Assembly: GCA_903892175.1 (NCBI GenBank)
Contig: CAITHK010000301.1
Span: 1 to 35,361, forward strand
Direction of reading: 5' to 3'
Source of the DNA: an uncultured Burkholderiales bacterium
GTDB lineage: Bacteria > Pseudomonadota > Gammaproteobacteria > Burkholderiales > Burkholderiaceae_C
Length of the DNA stretch: 35,361 bases
Below the pieces are notes generated by a model that worked only from the letters and a program-made list of their open reading frames with translations, searched no databases and had not been told where the DNA came from. The translations under genes and the position numbers were made by a program. The stretch's first letter is position 1. Each line of letters begins with the position of its first letter. Positions 1-8,547 of this stretch are shown in pieces.

Positions 1-625
1 CCTGCAAGTAGGTCAACAAGTCGCTCAGCTGCGCAATGGCGCACACCTGCAAGCCCACTTGTTCGCGTACATACTGCACCGCGCTGTAGGACACGTCTTG
101 AATGGAGCCATCGGCTTTTTTCTCGGTGGCCATTTCTTGGCGGTCCAGGGCAATCACCACCGCATGCGGCGTGGCGCCAGCGGCCTTGATCAAAGCAATC
201 GACTCACGCGCCGCCGTGCCCGCGCTCATCACATCGTCCACGATCAACACCCGGCCTTTGAGCGGCGCGCCTACCAGGCTGCCGCCTTCGCCATGGTCTT
301 TGGCTTCTTTGCGGTTGTAGGCAAACGGCACGTTCTTGCCCAAACGCGCCAGCTCAATCGCCACCGCTGCGCCCAGGGGAATGCCTTTGTAGGCGGGGCC
401 AAAAATCATGTCGAATTCGATGCCGCTTTGCACCAAGCGCTTGGCGTAAAAACTGGCCAACTGGCCGAGTTTGGCACCGTCGTCAAACAAACCCGCGTTG
501 AAGAAGTAAGGCGACAAGCGCCCTGCCTTAGTTTTGAACTCCCCAAACTTCAGCACGCCGCAATCCAGCGAGAATTGCACAAACTCTTGCGCCAACGCGT
601 TGTTGGCGGCCGTTCCATCTGTCAT
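1..625 (-). CDS. pyrE: Orotate phosphoribosyltransferase (3' end cut by window edge)
   Basis: Catalyses orotate + PRPP to OMP in cytosolic pyrimidine synthesis. The reverse-strand frame is open from the ATG at 625 to base 1, giving 208 codons, close to the family's usual length of about 213-225, so only the last residues are missing. The PRPP-binding motif [13 protein letters not shown] lies at about residues 125-137, and the N-terminal block [18 protein letters not shown] is typical of the family. An AAGGA ribosome site sits seven bases before the ATG, which fixes the start. The gene is divergent from the exonuclease III gene, and its ATG lies on the complement of a possible ATG of that gene. 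Identity is secure. Confidence 0.95.
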   Translation of the reverse strand, partial: MTDGTAANNALAQEFVQFSLDCGVLKFGEFKTKAGRLSPYFFNAGLFDDGAKLGQLASFYAKRLVQSGIEFDMIFGPAYKGIPLGAAVAIELARLGKNVPFAYNRKEAKDHGEGGSLVGAPLKGRVLIVDDVMSAGTAARESIALIKAAGATPHAVVIALDRQEMATEKKADGSIQDVSYSAVQYVREQVGLQVCAIAQLSDLLTYLQ

Positions 626-635
626 GGGAAATTCC

Positions 636-1427
636 TTGTTCAAACTGACCAGCCTCAACCTCAATGGCATCCGTTCCGCCGCCCGCAAAGGCGTTGAAGC
701 TTGGCTCGATAAAGCCAAGCCGGATTGTATTTGCGTGCAAGAAATCAAAGCCCAAGCGGCCGACATCGAGGGTCAGTTCGACACCTTGGCGGGTTTGAAG
801 GGCCACTTTCAATACGCCGAGAAAAAAGGCTACTCGGGCGTGGGCGTCTACACCCGCCATGAACCCAGCGACGTGGTGGTGGGATTTGACGGTGGCGAGT
901 TCGATGCCGAAGGCCGCTATGTCGAGCTGCGCTTTGACACACCCACCCAAAAGCTGTCCATCATCAGCAGCTACTTTCCCAGCGGCTCATCGGGCCCTGA
1001 GCGCCAAGAGGCCAAATACCGCTTTTTGGCTGCGCTTTATCCCCACCTGTGCGTCCTGCAAGCTGAGCGAGAGTTTGTCTTGTGCGGGGACATCAACATT
1101 GCCCACCAGCCAGCCGACCTGAAGAACTGGCGTGGCAACCAAAAAAACAGCGGCTTCTTGCCCGAAGAGCGCGCCTGGATGACGCAACTCACCACTGACG
1201 CGGGTGTGGTGGACGTGTACCGCCAGCTCCACCCCGACACCACCGACGCTTGCTACACCTGGTGGAGCAACCGAGGCCAGGCCTATGCCAACAACGTGGG
1301 TTGGCGTTTGGACTACCACTTGGCCACACCGGCACTTGCCGCCAAAGCCCGACGCGCAGAAATTTACAAAGAAGAAAAGTTCTCTGACCACGCCCCCATC
1401 ACCCTGCACTACGAAAGCATGCTGTGA
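636..1427 (+). CDS. xth: Exodeoxyribonuclease III (AP endonuclease, EEP family)
   Basis: A Mg-dependent AP endonuclease and 3'-5' exonuclease for base-excision repair, about 263 residues. Family blocks are in order: [10 protein letters not shown] near the N-terminus, CVQEIKAQ with the metal-binding Glu, [14 protein letters not shown] with catalytic Asp/Asn, RLDYHLATP, and FSDHAPI at the C-terminus. The start is uncertain. The TTG at 636 has GGGAA about five bases upstream and gives the usual short N-terminus ([11 protein letters not shown]). The in-frame ATG at 624 adds four residues but has no ribosome site and overlaps the pyrE start codon on the other strand. The stop (TGA 1425-1427) overlaps the GTG start of the next gene, so the two are probably translationally coupled. 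Confidence 0.93.
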   Translation: MFKLTSLNLNGIRSAARKGVEAWLDKAKPDCICVQEIKAQAADIEGQFDTLAGLKGHFQYAEKKGYSGVGVYTRHEPSDVVVGFDGGEFDAEGRYVELRFDTPTQKLSIISSYFPSGSSGPERQEAKYRFLAALYPHLCVLQAEREFVLCGDINIAHQPADLKNWRGNQKNSGFLPEERAWMTQLTTDAGVVDVYRQLHPDTTDACYTWWSNRGQAYANNVGWRLDYHLATPALAAKARRAEIYKEEKFSDHAPITLHYESML

Positions 1428-2770
1428 GCGCTCGCTCAACCTTCGTGGCCTCCACGGTGGCCATTGTTGGCGCCGGGCCCGCCGGACTGATGGCCGCTGA
1501 GGTGCTGAGCGCGGCCGGCTTGAACGTGCACGTGTACGACGCCATGCCCTCGGTGGGCCGCAAGTTTTTGCTGGCAGGACTGGGCGGCTTGAACCTCACC
1601 CACGCCGAGCCCTTTGAGCAGTTTGTCACACGCTTCGGCGAGCGCACCGCAGCCTGCACGCCTTGGCTGCAAACCTTTGGCCCCCAAGCCATGCGCGATT
1701 GGGTCCAAGGCTTGGGGCTCGACACCTTTGTGGGCACTTCGCAGCGGGTGTTTCCCACCGACATGAAAGCCGCGCCTTTGCTGCGGGCTTGGTTGCACCG
1801 CTTGCGACACCCCACGGTGGGCACCCCGGTGACCTTTCACATGCGGCACCGCTGGAATGGCCAGCTGCAACGCAGCACGTCCGAACCCTTAGCCTCAGCC
1901 CCACCCGCGCCACAAGCAGCGCCATTCAGCTTGACCTTCGACGCCCCACATGGCCCGCACACGGCACACGCCGATGTGGTGCTGTTGGCCTTGGGCGGAG
2001 GCAGCTGGGCACGCTTAGGGTCTGACGGTGCATGGCAAAGTTGGCTCACCCAACAGCACATCGATGTCGCGCCGCTGCGACCGTCCAACTGCGGGTTTGA
2101 CGTGCAAATCCACCAACGGCAAGGCTGGAGCGAACACTTTGCCAGCCGCTTTGCGGGCGAAGCTTTCAAATCGGTGCAGCTGACGTTCACCGATGCGTTG
2201 GGGAACGTTTTCAAGCGCACGGGCGAATTTGTTGCCACCGCCACAGGCATCGAAGGCAGCTTGGTCTACGCAGCCTCAGCCTTGTTGCGCGATGAAATCG
2301 AACGCACAGGACACGCCACCTTTCACCTCAACTTACGCCCCGAATGGACCGCAGAGCGTGTGCTGGCCGAGGTATCGCACCCTCGCGGCACTAAGTCGTT
2401 GTCGAGCCATCTCAAGAGCCGCTTGAACCTCAACAATTTGCAGCTCGGGCTGCTGCATGAGGTGCTGAGCAAAGAAGCCATGCACAACCCCACCACACTG
2501 GCCCACACCATCCAACACCTGCCGATCTCGGTCCACGCAGCGCGGCCCTTGGACGAAGCCATCAGCAGCGCAGGTGGGGTCCGGCTAGAAGCGCTCACGC
2601 CGGAACTGATGGCACGCGCCCAGCCAGGCGTGTTCGTGGCCGGAGAAATGCTCGACTGGGAAGCCCCCACGGGCGGCTACTTGCTCACGGCCTGCTTGGC
2701 CAGTGGTCGTGTGGCAGCACTTGGGGTGTTGGCCCACCTGCAGGCGCGCCCGCAGCCAAGCCCACTATGA
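1424..2770 (+). CDS. FAD-dependent flavoprotein, HI0933/BaiN (TIGR03862-like) family
   Basis: This is a 448-residue Rossmann flavoprotein. The N-terminal dinucleotide fold AIVGAGPAGLMAAEVL is at about residues 13-28, followed by the family signature GRKFLLAGLGGLNLTH. A C-terminal FAD contact, GVFVAGEMLDWEAPTGGY, contains the closing GGY characteristic of HI0933-like proteins. It starts with GTG inside the exonuclease III stop codon (GTGA). The physiological reaction of this family is poorly defined in most bacteria; some relatives (BaiN) reduce bile-acid intermediates in gut organisms, which is not relevant here. Family assignment is strong and function is unknown. A 34-bp gap separates it from panD, so it may share a transcript with it. 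Confidence 0.85.
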   Translation: MSARSTFVASTVAIVGAGPAGLMAAEVLSAAGLNVHVYDAMPSVGRKFLLAGLGGLNLTHAEPFEQFVTRFGERTAACTPWLQTFGPQAMRDWVQGLGLDTFVGTSQRVFPTDMKAAPLLRAWLHRLRHPTVGTPVTFHMRHRWNGQLQRSTSEPLASAPPAPQAAPFSLTFDAPHGPHTAHADVVLLALGGGSWARLGSDGAWQSWLTQQHIDVAPLRPSNCGFDVQIHQRQGWSEHFASRFAGEAFKSVQLTFTDALGNVFKRTGEFVATATGIEGSLVYAASALLRDEIERTGHATFHLNLRPEWTAERVLAEVSHPRGTKSLSSHLKSRLNLNNLQLGLLHEVLSKEAMHNPTTLAHTIQHLPISVHAARPLDEAISSAGGVRLEALTPELMARAQPGVFVAGEMLDWEAPTGGYLLTACLASGRVAALGVLAHLQARPQPSPL

Positions 2771-2804
2771 TTCGTGACTTCAGTCACCCGCACACGCTGT
2801 CGCC

Positions 2805-3209
2805 ATGTTCCGCACTCTGCTCAAATCCAAAATTCACCGTGTTGCCACCACCCAGTGCGAGCTCCATTACGAAGGCTCCTGCGCCATCGACGAAAACCTG
2901 CTGGACGCCGCCAACATTTGTGAGAACGAACAAGTCCACATCTGGAACATCAACAACGGCGAACGCTTCATCACCTACGCCATCAAAGGCGAGCGCGGCT
3001 CGGGCATGATTTCGGTCAATGGTTCTGCTGCACGCCGCGCCAGCGTGGGTGACTTGTTGATCATTGCGTCATTCGCGCAAGTGCATGAAGACCAAGTGGC
3101 TGGCCATGAACCTCAGCTGGTATTTGTGGATGAGAAAAACCAACAAGTGGGCTTGCGCCACCATGTGCCTACGCAAGCGGCACCTGGGCATGGAACGGAT
3201 GAGTGTTGA
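2805..3209 (+). CDS. panD: Aspartate 1-decarboxylase proenzyme
   Basis: Makes beta-alanine from L-aspartate for pantothenate and CoA synthesis in the cytosol. The proenzyme self-cleaves at Gly24-Ser25 (motif YEGSCAID) to form the pyruvoyl cofactor. Other active-site residues line up with the E. coli enzyme: Lys9, Arg54, Thr57 and Tyr58 (block [14 protein letters not shown]), followed by SVNGSAAR. At 134 residues it is slightly longer than E. coli PanD (126) because of a polar tail ending in HGTDEC. It lies 34 bp after the flavoprotein gene on the same strand. Identity is secure. Confidence 0.96.
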   Translation: MFRTLLKSKIHRVATTQCELHYEGSCAIDENLLDAANICENEQVHIWNINNGERFITYAIKGERGSGMISVNGSAARRASVGDLLIIASFAQVHEDQVAGHEPQLVFVDEKNQQVGLRHHVPTQAAPGHGTDEC

Positions 3210-3305
3210 ATTAACTTTACTTAGCTACAGAAGCCCACCATCACTCAAGCTACTCAATCTTCTTGAGCGCAAGGGTCTGGAAGCCGTCATCTGAGTGCTA
3301 GCCGC

Positions 3306-4220
3306 TCAGGTCACACCCGCATTTAGCGCCGCATGCTCAACAATGTGTTGGGGCGTTGTCACCCAAATTAAATTTTTGTCGCGGGCCTCGGCAATGTGTT
3401 GCAAGGCGCGCCGCAAATGCCTCAAGCGGTAGGGTTGTCCAACAATATAAGGGTGCAGCGCAATGCCCATCACCAGCGGTTGATGCTGTGATTGCTCAAG
3501 CATCTCGTCAAACTGGTCGATGATCATTTGCGCAAAATCTTTGCCGTCCATTTGCCTGGCCACGATCATGGGAATGTCGTTGATCTCTTGCGGGTAGGGC
3601 ACAGACCACAAGGTTTTGCCGCTTCGGGTTTGCATGGGAACGGGTTGGTCATCGTGGCACCAATTCAAGGTGTACGCATAGCCTGTTTCGGCCAGCAGAT
3701 CCGGCGTTAATTTGCTTTCACTGATCCAAGGTGACAACCAGCCTGACGTGGCGCATCCGCTTTCTTGCTGAATGCGGTTTTTGCACATCGCAAGCAAGCC
3801 TGTTTCATCTGCCTCGCTCCACGAACCTTGCCTTTCAGCATTGCTGTGCCCGTGACCGACCAACTCGTCGCCTCGACTCACGCAGGCTTGAATCAGTTCA
3901 GGGCAGTGGTCATACAGGGCGGTGTTGATCAATGCGGCCGACGGCAATTGAAGTTGATCAAACAGTTCTAGGCAACGCCACGCGCCTACCCGGTTGCCGT
4001 ATTCACGCCAGCTGAAATTCAACACATCGGGCTGAGGCGACGCCGGGCCAATCATGGCTCCTGCGCCCTCACCGAATGCAAAGTGCTCCAAGTTCAAGGC
4101 CAAGTAAACCGCCAAGCCGGTTTGATTTGGCCAACGGTAGGTCGGCCTGCGGTGGATGGCACTGTAGGGGAACCGGCCGTGATCCGTGAGTTGGCCAAGA
4201 AACATGGGGGATGACGACAT
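3306..4220 (-). CDS. Polysaccharide deacetylase-family hydrolase, PuuE (allantoinase)-like
   Basis: A 304-residue NodB-type barrel protein. It carries PuuE-like blocks WREYGNRVGAWR, GWLSPW, LTPDLL, DDQP, SVPYPQEINDI and HPYIVG, all matched by a second copy at 20475-21386. Relatives hydrolyse C-N bonds of ureides or cyclic amides (allantoinase) rather than sugars. The canonical NodB Asp-Asp motif near the N-terminus is not visible, so metal-dependent deacetylase activity is doubtful; a VGHGHSNAE stretch may supply His ligands. The ATG at 4220 has AAGGA seven bases upstream; the frame extends upstream to 4322 but that part lacks family similarity. It is divergent from a Bug receptor, which suggests a shared substrate. 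No signal peptide, so cytoplasmic. Confidence 0.8.
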   Translation of the reverse strand: MSSSPMFLGQLTDHGRFPYSAIHRRPTYRWPNQTGLAVYLALNLEHFAFGEGAGAMIGPASPQPDVLNFSWREYGNRVGAWRCLELFDQLQLPSAALINTALYDHCPELIQACVSRGDELVGHGHSNAERQGSWSEADETGLLAMCKNRIQQESGCATSGWLSPWISESKLTPDLLAETGYAYTLNWCHDDQPVPMQTRSGKTLWSVPYPQEINDIPMIVARQMDGKDFAQMIIDQFDEMLEQSQHQPLVMGIALHPYIVGQPYRLRHLRRALQHIAEARDKNLIWVTTPQHIVEHAALNAGVT

Positions 4221-4520
4221 TCGCTTGTCCTTAGAGGTGGAGGTCTCGATGTGGGAGTGGGTCACGCCGAATTCACGGATGTGGTGCCCGGTGTGGAGAC
4301 TGTATGCGGTGGATGCATCCAAATGGTTTTTCAGCGCACCACTTAGGCGCGCTCATGACGACGGGTTCGGTACATCAGATGCACAAAGTGAGCGCCATAG
4401 CTGTTGCAAATAGTGTTCCAGATGAAGCCTTTGAATTTGGCATGGAAACTGCAAACAACCGAGCTTGCACTTGCTTTCGTTTTTCCAGCGTCTTCCATCT
4501 TGGGCCTCAAAGGAGTTTTC
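4221..4520. other. Divergent intergenic region, 300 bp
   Basis: This holds the promoters of the outward-facing PuuE-like hydrolase and Bug receptor. A perfect 10-bp palindrome, GGATGCATCC, lies at 4311-4320. An AAGGAG ribosome site before the receptor ATG is at about 4509-4514. I found no convincing -35/-10 pair and no regulator gene. An open frame continues upstream of the receptor start, but its translation has no family features. Confidence 0.5.
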
Positions 4521-5507
4521 ATGAAGCGTCGCCAAATTCTTGCCGCAGCGGGTGCAGCTGTACTTTCTTCACCGGCCATTGTGCGAGCTCAAACGGCCAA
4601 TTGGCCGAGCAAAGCGCCCATCCGATTGATTGCCCAATTTCCCCCTGGCGGTTTGGTCGATACCGTCTCTCGGCTGATGGCGCCTCACTTGTCTCAAGCC
4701 CTGGGACAAACCGTCATCGTTGAAAACAAAGCAGGCGCAGGAGGGTTGATTGGCACAGACTACGTCTCCAAGCAAGCCGCCGATGGCTATTGTTTGCTGG
4801 TCAGCCATGCGTCGGTGCATATCTACGCCACCGCCACGCGCAACACCATGCCCTTTGACCCCGTGGGTGACTTTTCCCATTTGGCCATGTTGGTTGAAGC
4901 CCCCATGGTGATTTTGGTGCGCGCGCAATCGCCCTACAAAACCCTCGCACAGTACCTGGAAGCCGCCAAATCTAAACCAGTGCGATATGGCACCTCAGGC
5001 ATTGGCTCGGCCAACCATCTATACGGTGAGCTTTTGAAAATAGAAGGTCCAGCGCCAGAGCATGACCATGTGCCTTACCAAGGCAGCGCACCCGCCATGC
5101 AAGACTTGCTCAGCGGTCAGATCGACAGCCTGTTTGACCCCATCACAACCAATGTGGCACAGCTCAAAGCCGGCACCTTGCGAGCCCTGGTGGTGTCCAC
5201 ACCCCAACGCTTGCCGGCACTGCCCAACATCCCCACCTTTGCCGAAGCAGGCTTCCCATCGATGACGGGCTCTCAATGGCTTGGCCTGTCTGCACCCAAG
5301 AACCTGCCTGCACCTATTGCCCAAAAGCTCTCATCGTTGATGCCAGAAATTTTGGCCAAGCCCGATATCATGGCGCGCTTGGAAGAGCTGCAAACGTTGC
5401 CACGCAAGTCACCTGTGGTGGGCGATGAGTTTGTGAAGGTCATTCAGTCACAAATCAACACCTGGACCAAAGTGGCCAAGCGCGCCAAAATTGAGGTCGT
5501 CGTTTAA
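4521..5507 (+). CDS. Bug-family TTT periplasmic solute-binding receptor (copy 1)
   Basis: Bug (TctC-like) receptors bind organic acids or amides in the periplasm and deliver them to TctA/TctB permeases. This 328-residue copy has an N-terminal export signal, MKRRQILAAAGAAVLSS then IVRAQ, whose Arg-Arg pair followed by Gln-Ile-Leu looks Tat-compatible. Family blocks follow: WPSKAPIRLIAQFPPGG, VIVENKAGAGG, DGYCLLVSH, HVPYQGSAPAMQDLLSGQ and LPALPNIPTFAEAG. The start is set by AAGGAG upstream of the ATG at 4521. It is divergent from a PuuE-like hydrolase, and no permease gene is nearby. The ligand cannot be read from sequence. Confidence 0.92.
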   Translation: MKRRQILAAAGAAVLSSPAIVRAQTANWPSKAPIRLIAQFPPGGLVDTVSRLMAPHLSQALGQTVIVENKAGAGGLIGTDYVSKQAADGYCLLVSHASVHIYATATRNTMPFDPVGDFSHLAMLVEAPMVILVRAQSPYKTLAQYLEAAKSKPVRYGTSGIGSANHLYGELLKIEGPAPEHDHVPYQGSAPAMQDLLSGQIDSLFDPITTNVAQLKAGTLRALVVSTPQRLPALPNIPTFAEAGFPSMTGSQWLGLSAPKNLPAPIAQKLSSLMPEILAKPDIMARLEELQTLPRKSPVVGDEFVKVIQSQINTWTKVAKRAKIEVVV

Positions 5508-5547
5508 CCCAAGCAGCCAACACCGAAGTTGATTTCGACCAACTCAC

Positions 5548-5574
5548 GGCCATCATCGCTACAAGTTGATGGCC
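5548..5574. terminator. Possible hairpin terminator after Bug receptor 1
   Basis: Perfect 8-bp inverted repeat GGCCATCA / TGATGGCC with an 11-nt loop, starting 40 bp after the receptor stop. There is no T-run, so intrinsic termination is only a possibility. Confidence 0.3.
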
Positions 5575-5743
5575 AGAGTGACCCCGTGCCAACCGTCACT
5601 TCCACGCGATGAATGTGAGCCCTAGCTGAGCCAGCCTTTGCGTCCACATTGCGCGGCTCACCCTTCTACGACTCGGCTAATCGCGCAGATTGAGGCATCG
5701 GTTGGGGTATGTCATTTCACATCTGCCGCTCATTCCATCCCTT

Positions 5744-5785
5744 TTGATCTAGGTTAAGTCCAGCCCACACGCACACGCCTAGCAT
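5744..5785 (+). promoter_or_regulatory. FNR/ANR-like box with -10 element at class II spacing
   Basis: TTGATCTAGGTTAA at 5744-5757 matches the FNR/ANR consensus TTGAT-N4-ATCAA in the whole left arm and three of five right-arm bases. The centre is 5750.5. A -10-like TAGCAT at 5780-5785 would place transcription start near 5792, about 41.5 bp from the centre, which is the standard spacing for an FNR-activated class II promoter. The gene downstream starts at 5811. No other gene is between, so the site probably serves the nitronate-monooxygenase-like gene. Not tested. Confidence 0.42.
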
Positions 5786-5810
5786 GCTCTGAAACTCCAC
5801 AAGAGCGAAT

Positions 5811-7019
5811 ATGGACGAACCAAATTCAACCGCGCAGCAATTGGCGCTGATGGCCCAGCAATCTGGGCTCAAGACTTGGACCTTGGCTGGCAAAAAATTG
5901 CTGCCCGTGGTTCAAGGTGGTATGGGGATTGGTGTTTCTGCTGGCGGCTTAGCGGGCACAGTTGCAGGTCTGGGAGGAGTAGGCACCATCTCTTGTGTCG
6001 ATCTGCGCCGTCTTCACCCAGACTTGATGGCTCAAACGCAGCACCTAGACAAAGAGCCTGATGCCGCAGCACACATCAATGCCGCCAATTTGATTGCGCT
6101 AGATCGAGAGATTCAAAAAGCCAAAACCCTCGCCAACGGACATGGTTTGGTGGCTGTCAACATCATGAAGGCGTTAAGCTGTTACGAAGCCTACGTGCAA
6201 CAAGCGATCGACAGCGGTGCCGATGCGGTGGTGGTGGGCGCAGGCTTGCCACTCGACCTGCCAGATCTAGCGGCGCATCACGCCAAGGTGGCGTTGATTC
6301 CCATTTTGTCCGACGCGCGTGGCGTGCAATTGGTGGTCAAGAAATGGGAGAAGAAAGGACGCTTGCCTGATGCAATAGTGTTGGAACACCCGCGTTTGGC
6401 AGGCGGTCATTTGGGCGCGGCAAAGGTGGCTGACCTGCAAGATGAGCGATTTAATTTTGAAATAGCAGTGCCGCAAATTTTGAGCTTCTTTCAGGCCATG
6501 GGCATCGAAGGAAAAATACCTTTGATTGCAGCTGGCGGCATCCATTGCAGAGAAGACATTCAGCACTTGCAATCCCTTGGCGTGTCAGCCGTGCAACTGG
6601 GTACCGCATTTGCTGTGACACAAGAGTGCGATGCGGCCTTGGCATTCAAACAGGTACTGGCCAACGCCAAACCATCTGACTTGGTGGAGTTCGTGAGTGT
6701 GGCCGGATTACCCGCTCGTGCAGTTCGCACACCTTGGCTGGACAAGTATTTGCGCATTGAAGAAAAGCTCAAACTGGTCGCGCATGTCAAAAAGAAATGC
6801 CATATGTCCTTTGACTGTTTGTCTCATTGTGGTTTGCGCGACGGCAATGCGAGTGTCGGCCAATTCTGTATCGACAAACAGTTGGGTCACGCATTGAACG
6901 GTGACCTGGACAAAGGCTTGTACTTCCGTGGTGCGGGAATATTGCCGTTTGATGCAGAGATTCTTCCAGTCAAAGCTTTGATGGACTGGTTACTCGGTGA
7001 TTTGCGACCTGCTGCCTGA
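5811..7019 (+). CDS. Nitronate monooxygenase-like (2-nitropropane dioxygenase family) flavoprotein
   Basis: A 402-residue FMN TIM-barrel protein. Family blocks: VVQGGMGIGVSAGGLAG near residues 33-49, ADAVVVGAGLPLDLP, LEHPRLAGGHLG with the catalytic-type His, IPLIAAGGIHCREDI and AVQLGTAFAVTQEC for phosphate binding. Such enzymes use FMN and oxygen to oxidise alkyl nitronates; others in the family act as enoyl reductases, so the substrate is open. Near the C-terminus four cysteines (C330, C336, C340, C353) lie in KKKCHMSFDCLSHCG and GQFCID, which could bind metal. The ATG at 5811 has only a weak purine-rich ribosome site. Monocistronic by spacing, with a possible FNR-type promoter. Confidence 0.85.
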   Translation: MDEPNSTAQQLALMAQQSGLKTWTLAGKKLLPVVQGGMGIGVSAGGLAGTVAGLGGVGTISCVDLRRLHPDLMAQTQHLDKEPDAAAHINAANLIALDREIQKAKTLANGHGLVAVNIMKALSCYEAYVQQAIDSGADAVVVGAGLPLDLPDLAAHHAKVALIPILSDARGVQLVVKKWEKKGRLPDAIVLEHPRLAGGHLGAAKVADLQDERFNFEIAVPQILSFFQAMGIEGKIPLIAAGGIHCREDIQHLQSLGVSAVQLGTAFAVTQECDAALAFKQVLANAKPSDLVEFVSVAGLPARAVRTPWLDKYLRIEEKLKLVAHVKKKCHMSFDCLSHCGLRDGNASVGQFCIDKQLGHALNGDLDKGLYFRGAGILPFDAEILPVKALMDWLLGDLRPAA

Positions 7020-7111
7020 AGTACACCGAGGCCAGGCTTGATGGAAATACGTGCCCGATGGCCCAAGCAGCTGGCGCGTGCGTGGGATGCTGCGACAAGC
7101 GTTGAACTCGG

Positions 7112-7333
7112 TCAAACCGTGACATCCACCCGCGGTCTTGTTGGGGCATCCACCGGCACACGATGGGGCTCAAAGCGGGTGTACATGAGTTGGCAGACCA
7201 CCTCATTGGTATAAAAATCTTTGACCTTGACCGTCGCGCCCACGCTGCGCTGTTCAGTTTTGTACTCAACGCCTAAGCGCAAAGCATCAGGCATGGGCAG
7301 GGGCATGGACGTGGCAGGTCGTATCGCGGTCAT
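7112..7333 (-). CDS. Small hypothetical protein, uncertain
   Basis: The reverse frame encodes about 73 residues from the ATG at 7333 (MTAIRPATSMPLPMPDALRL...). The frame is open to a TTG at 7414, which would give 100 residues; an ATG at 7381 is a third choice. The stretch GVEYKTEQRSVGATVKVKDF is soluble and protein-like, but I recognise no family, signal or membrane segment. It lies between the convergent end of the nitronate-monooxygenase-like gene and the end of the Bug/cupin cluster. It may be a decayed gene fragment or no gene at all. Confidence 0.35.
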   Translation of the reverse strand: MTAIRPATSMPLPMPDALRLGVEYKTEQRSVGATVKVKDFYTNEVVCQLMYTRFEPHRVPVDAPTRPRVDVTV

Positions 7334-7452
7334 GATGGGGTGGAACAAGTGAAGATATTTGACTGTCACACCACGGCGCATGAGTTTCAAGCGCTTGTGA
7401 GATTCATGACTCAAATGTCATTCACAACGTCCATCTGAACGAAAAGCATGGA

Positions 7453-7493
7453 TGACAAATTTGACATCGTGGCTTCAGATGTCGTTTTTGTCA
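7453..7493. terminator. Imperfect 16-bp inverted repeat after the minus-strand Bug/LLM cluster
   Basis: Arms TGACAAATTTGACATC (7453-7468) and GATGTCGTTTTTGTCA (7478-7493) pair at 13 of 16 positions around a 9-nt loop. It sits 44 bp past the stop of the Bug gene on the minus strand, where a terminator would be expected. There is no clean T-tract, so it could instead be an operator. Confidence 0.4.
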
Positions 7494-7537
7494 CTCACCA
7501 AGGAATAGGAATACGGTAGCTCGACCGCTGGCACCTG

Positions 7538-8512
7538 TCAGTCGAGCAGGCCTTTTTTGCGCAGCCGCTCCACCCGCGCTTTTTCTTGCGCAAACGTGTT
7601 CACCACATAGCTGCGGTAGTCGTCTTGGTTGCGGTAATACATCAACTGGTTGAGCTGCTGCATCGCACGCTGACTGCCCGGTGACTCCAGCCCACGCTTG
7701 AAGGCATCGTGCAAAATTTTCAGGCGCGCAGCCTCTGTGCCCGCTGGCGCACCGATGCCATAGGGTGAACTCAACCAGACCTCAACGCCACCTTCTTTGA
7801 GGGTTGGAACGCCTGGGTAACGCTTGACGCGGTTCTCGGTGAGCATCACCAAGTAGCGCAACTTTGCATCGTCGATGTAGGCGCTGGTGATGCCCGACAA
7901 GGGCGCGGCATCCAAGTGTCCGCCCAGCAAGGCATTCACAATTTCGGAGTCGCCCTTGTACGGAATCATGTTGAGTTGAATCCCGCTCGCGTCTGCCGCT
8001 TCTTCCATCACGATGCGTGGCGCACCGATGACGCCGTTCACCCCCACGTTGATCTTGCCCGGCCTTTGGGTGGCATCGTTGACAAAGTCTTGCCACGTCT
8101 TCCACGGGGCATCGGCGCGCACGGCCACGCCTTGGGTGTAGTCCGACATCAACAAAATGTAGGCAAAGTCCTTGAGCGGGTCGTATTTCACTTTGGCCAT
8201 GTGTGGCTCGCGGTACAGCGTCGAGGTCAGCAAGGCCAAGGTGTAGCCATCGGCAGGTGCACGCAACAAAGCCATGGCACCATTGGTGCCACTCGCGCCT
8301 GGTCGGTTTTCCACCACCACGCTTTGACCCAACACCCGGGCGGCCTCCTCGGCCACGGCACGCGTGTGAATGTCGGCAGGCCCGCCTGCTGCAAAGGGCA
8401 CGATCAAGTTGATCGAACGCGAGGGAAATACCTGCGCATGGGCGGCACATAAACCTTGTACGGCCATCAGCACACAGACACATCGCAGTGTCAGCAGTTT
8501 GAGATATTGCAT
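7538..8512 (-). CDS. Bug-family TTT periplasmic solute-binding receptor (copy 2)
   Basis: A 324-residue receptor with a Sec-type signal peptide (MQYLKLLTLRCVCVLMAVQG, cleavage after AHA near residue 26). Diagnostic blocks: INLIVPFAAGGPADIHTRA, SVVVENRPGASGTNGA, DGYTLALLT, NMIPYKGDSEIVNALLGGHLDA and YPGVPTLKEGG. Start chosen at 8512: CAAGGT lies upstream and the signal begins there; an upstream ATG at 8530 has no ribosome site. It is the last gene of a four-gene minus-strand cluster, 35 bp after the luciferase-like monooxygenase, and the cluster also begins with a Bug gene. Ligand unknown; probably a substrate or product of the neighbouring enzymes. Confidence 0.92.
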   Translation of the reverse strand: MQYLKLLTLRCVCVLMAVQGLCAAHAQVFPSRSINLIVPFAAGGPADIHTRAVAEEAARVLGQSVVVENRPGASGTNGAMALLRAPADGYTLALLTSTLYREPHMAKVKYDPLKDFAYILLMSDYTQGVAVRADAPWKTWQDFVNDATQRPGKINVGVNGVIGAPRIVMEEAADASGIQLNMIPYKGDSEIVNALLGGHLDAAPLSGITSAYIDDAKLRYLVMLTENRVKRYPGVPTLKEGGVEVWLSSPYGIGAPAGTEAARLKILHDAFKRGLESPGSQRAMQQLNQLMYYRNQDDYRSYVVNTFAQEKARVERLRKKGLLD

Positions 8513-8547
8513 GGTATGACCTTGAAACATGAGGTGCGTGTGCAGGC

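Noticed and set aside
3244-3267. CTCAAG / CTTGAG hairpin after panD
   Set aside because: Only six pairs with a 12-nt loop and no T-run; too weak to call a terminator.
4404-4520. Longer N-terminus for Bug copy 1
   Set aside because: The extra 39 residues precede a clear AAGGAG site and signal peptide at 4521 and resemble untranslated sequence.
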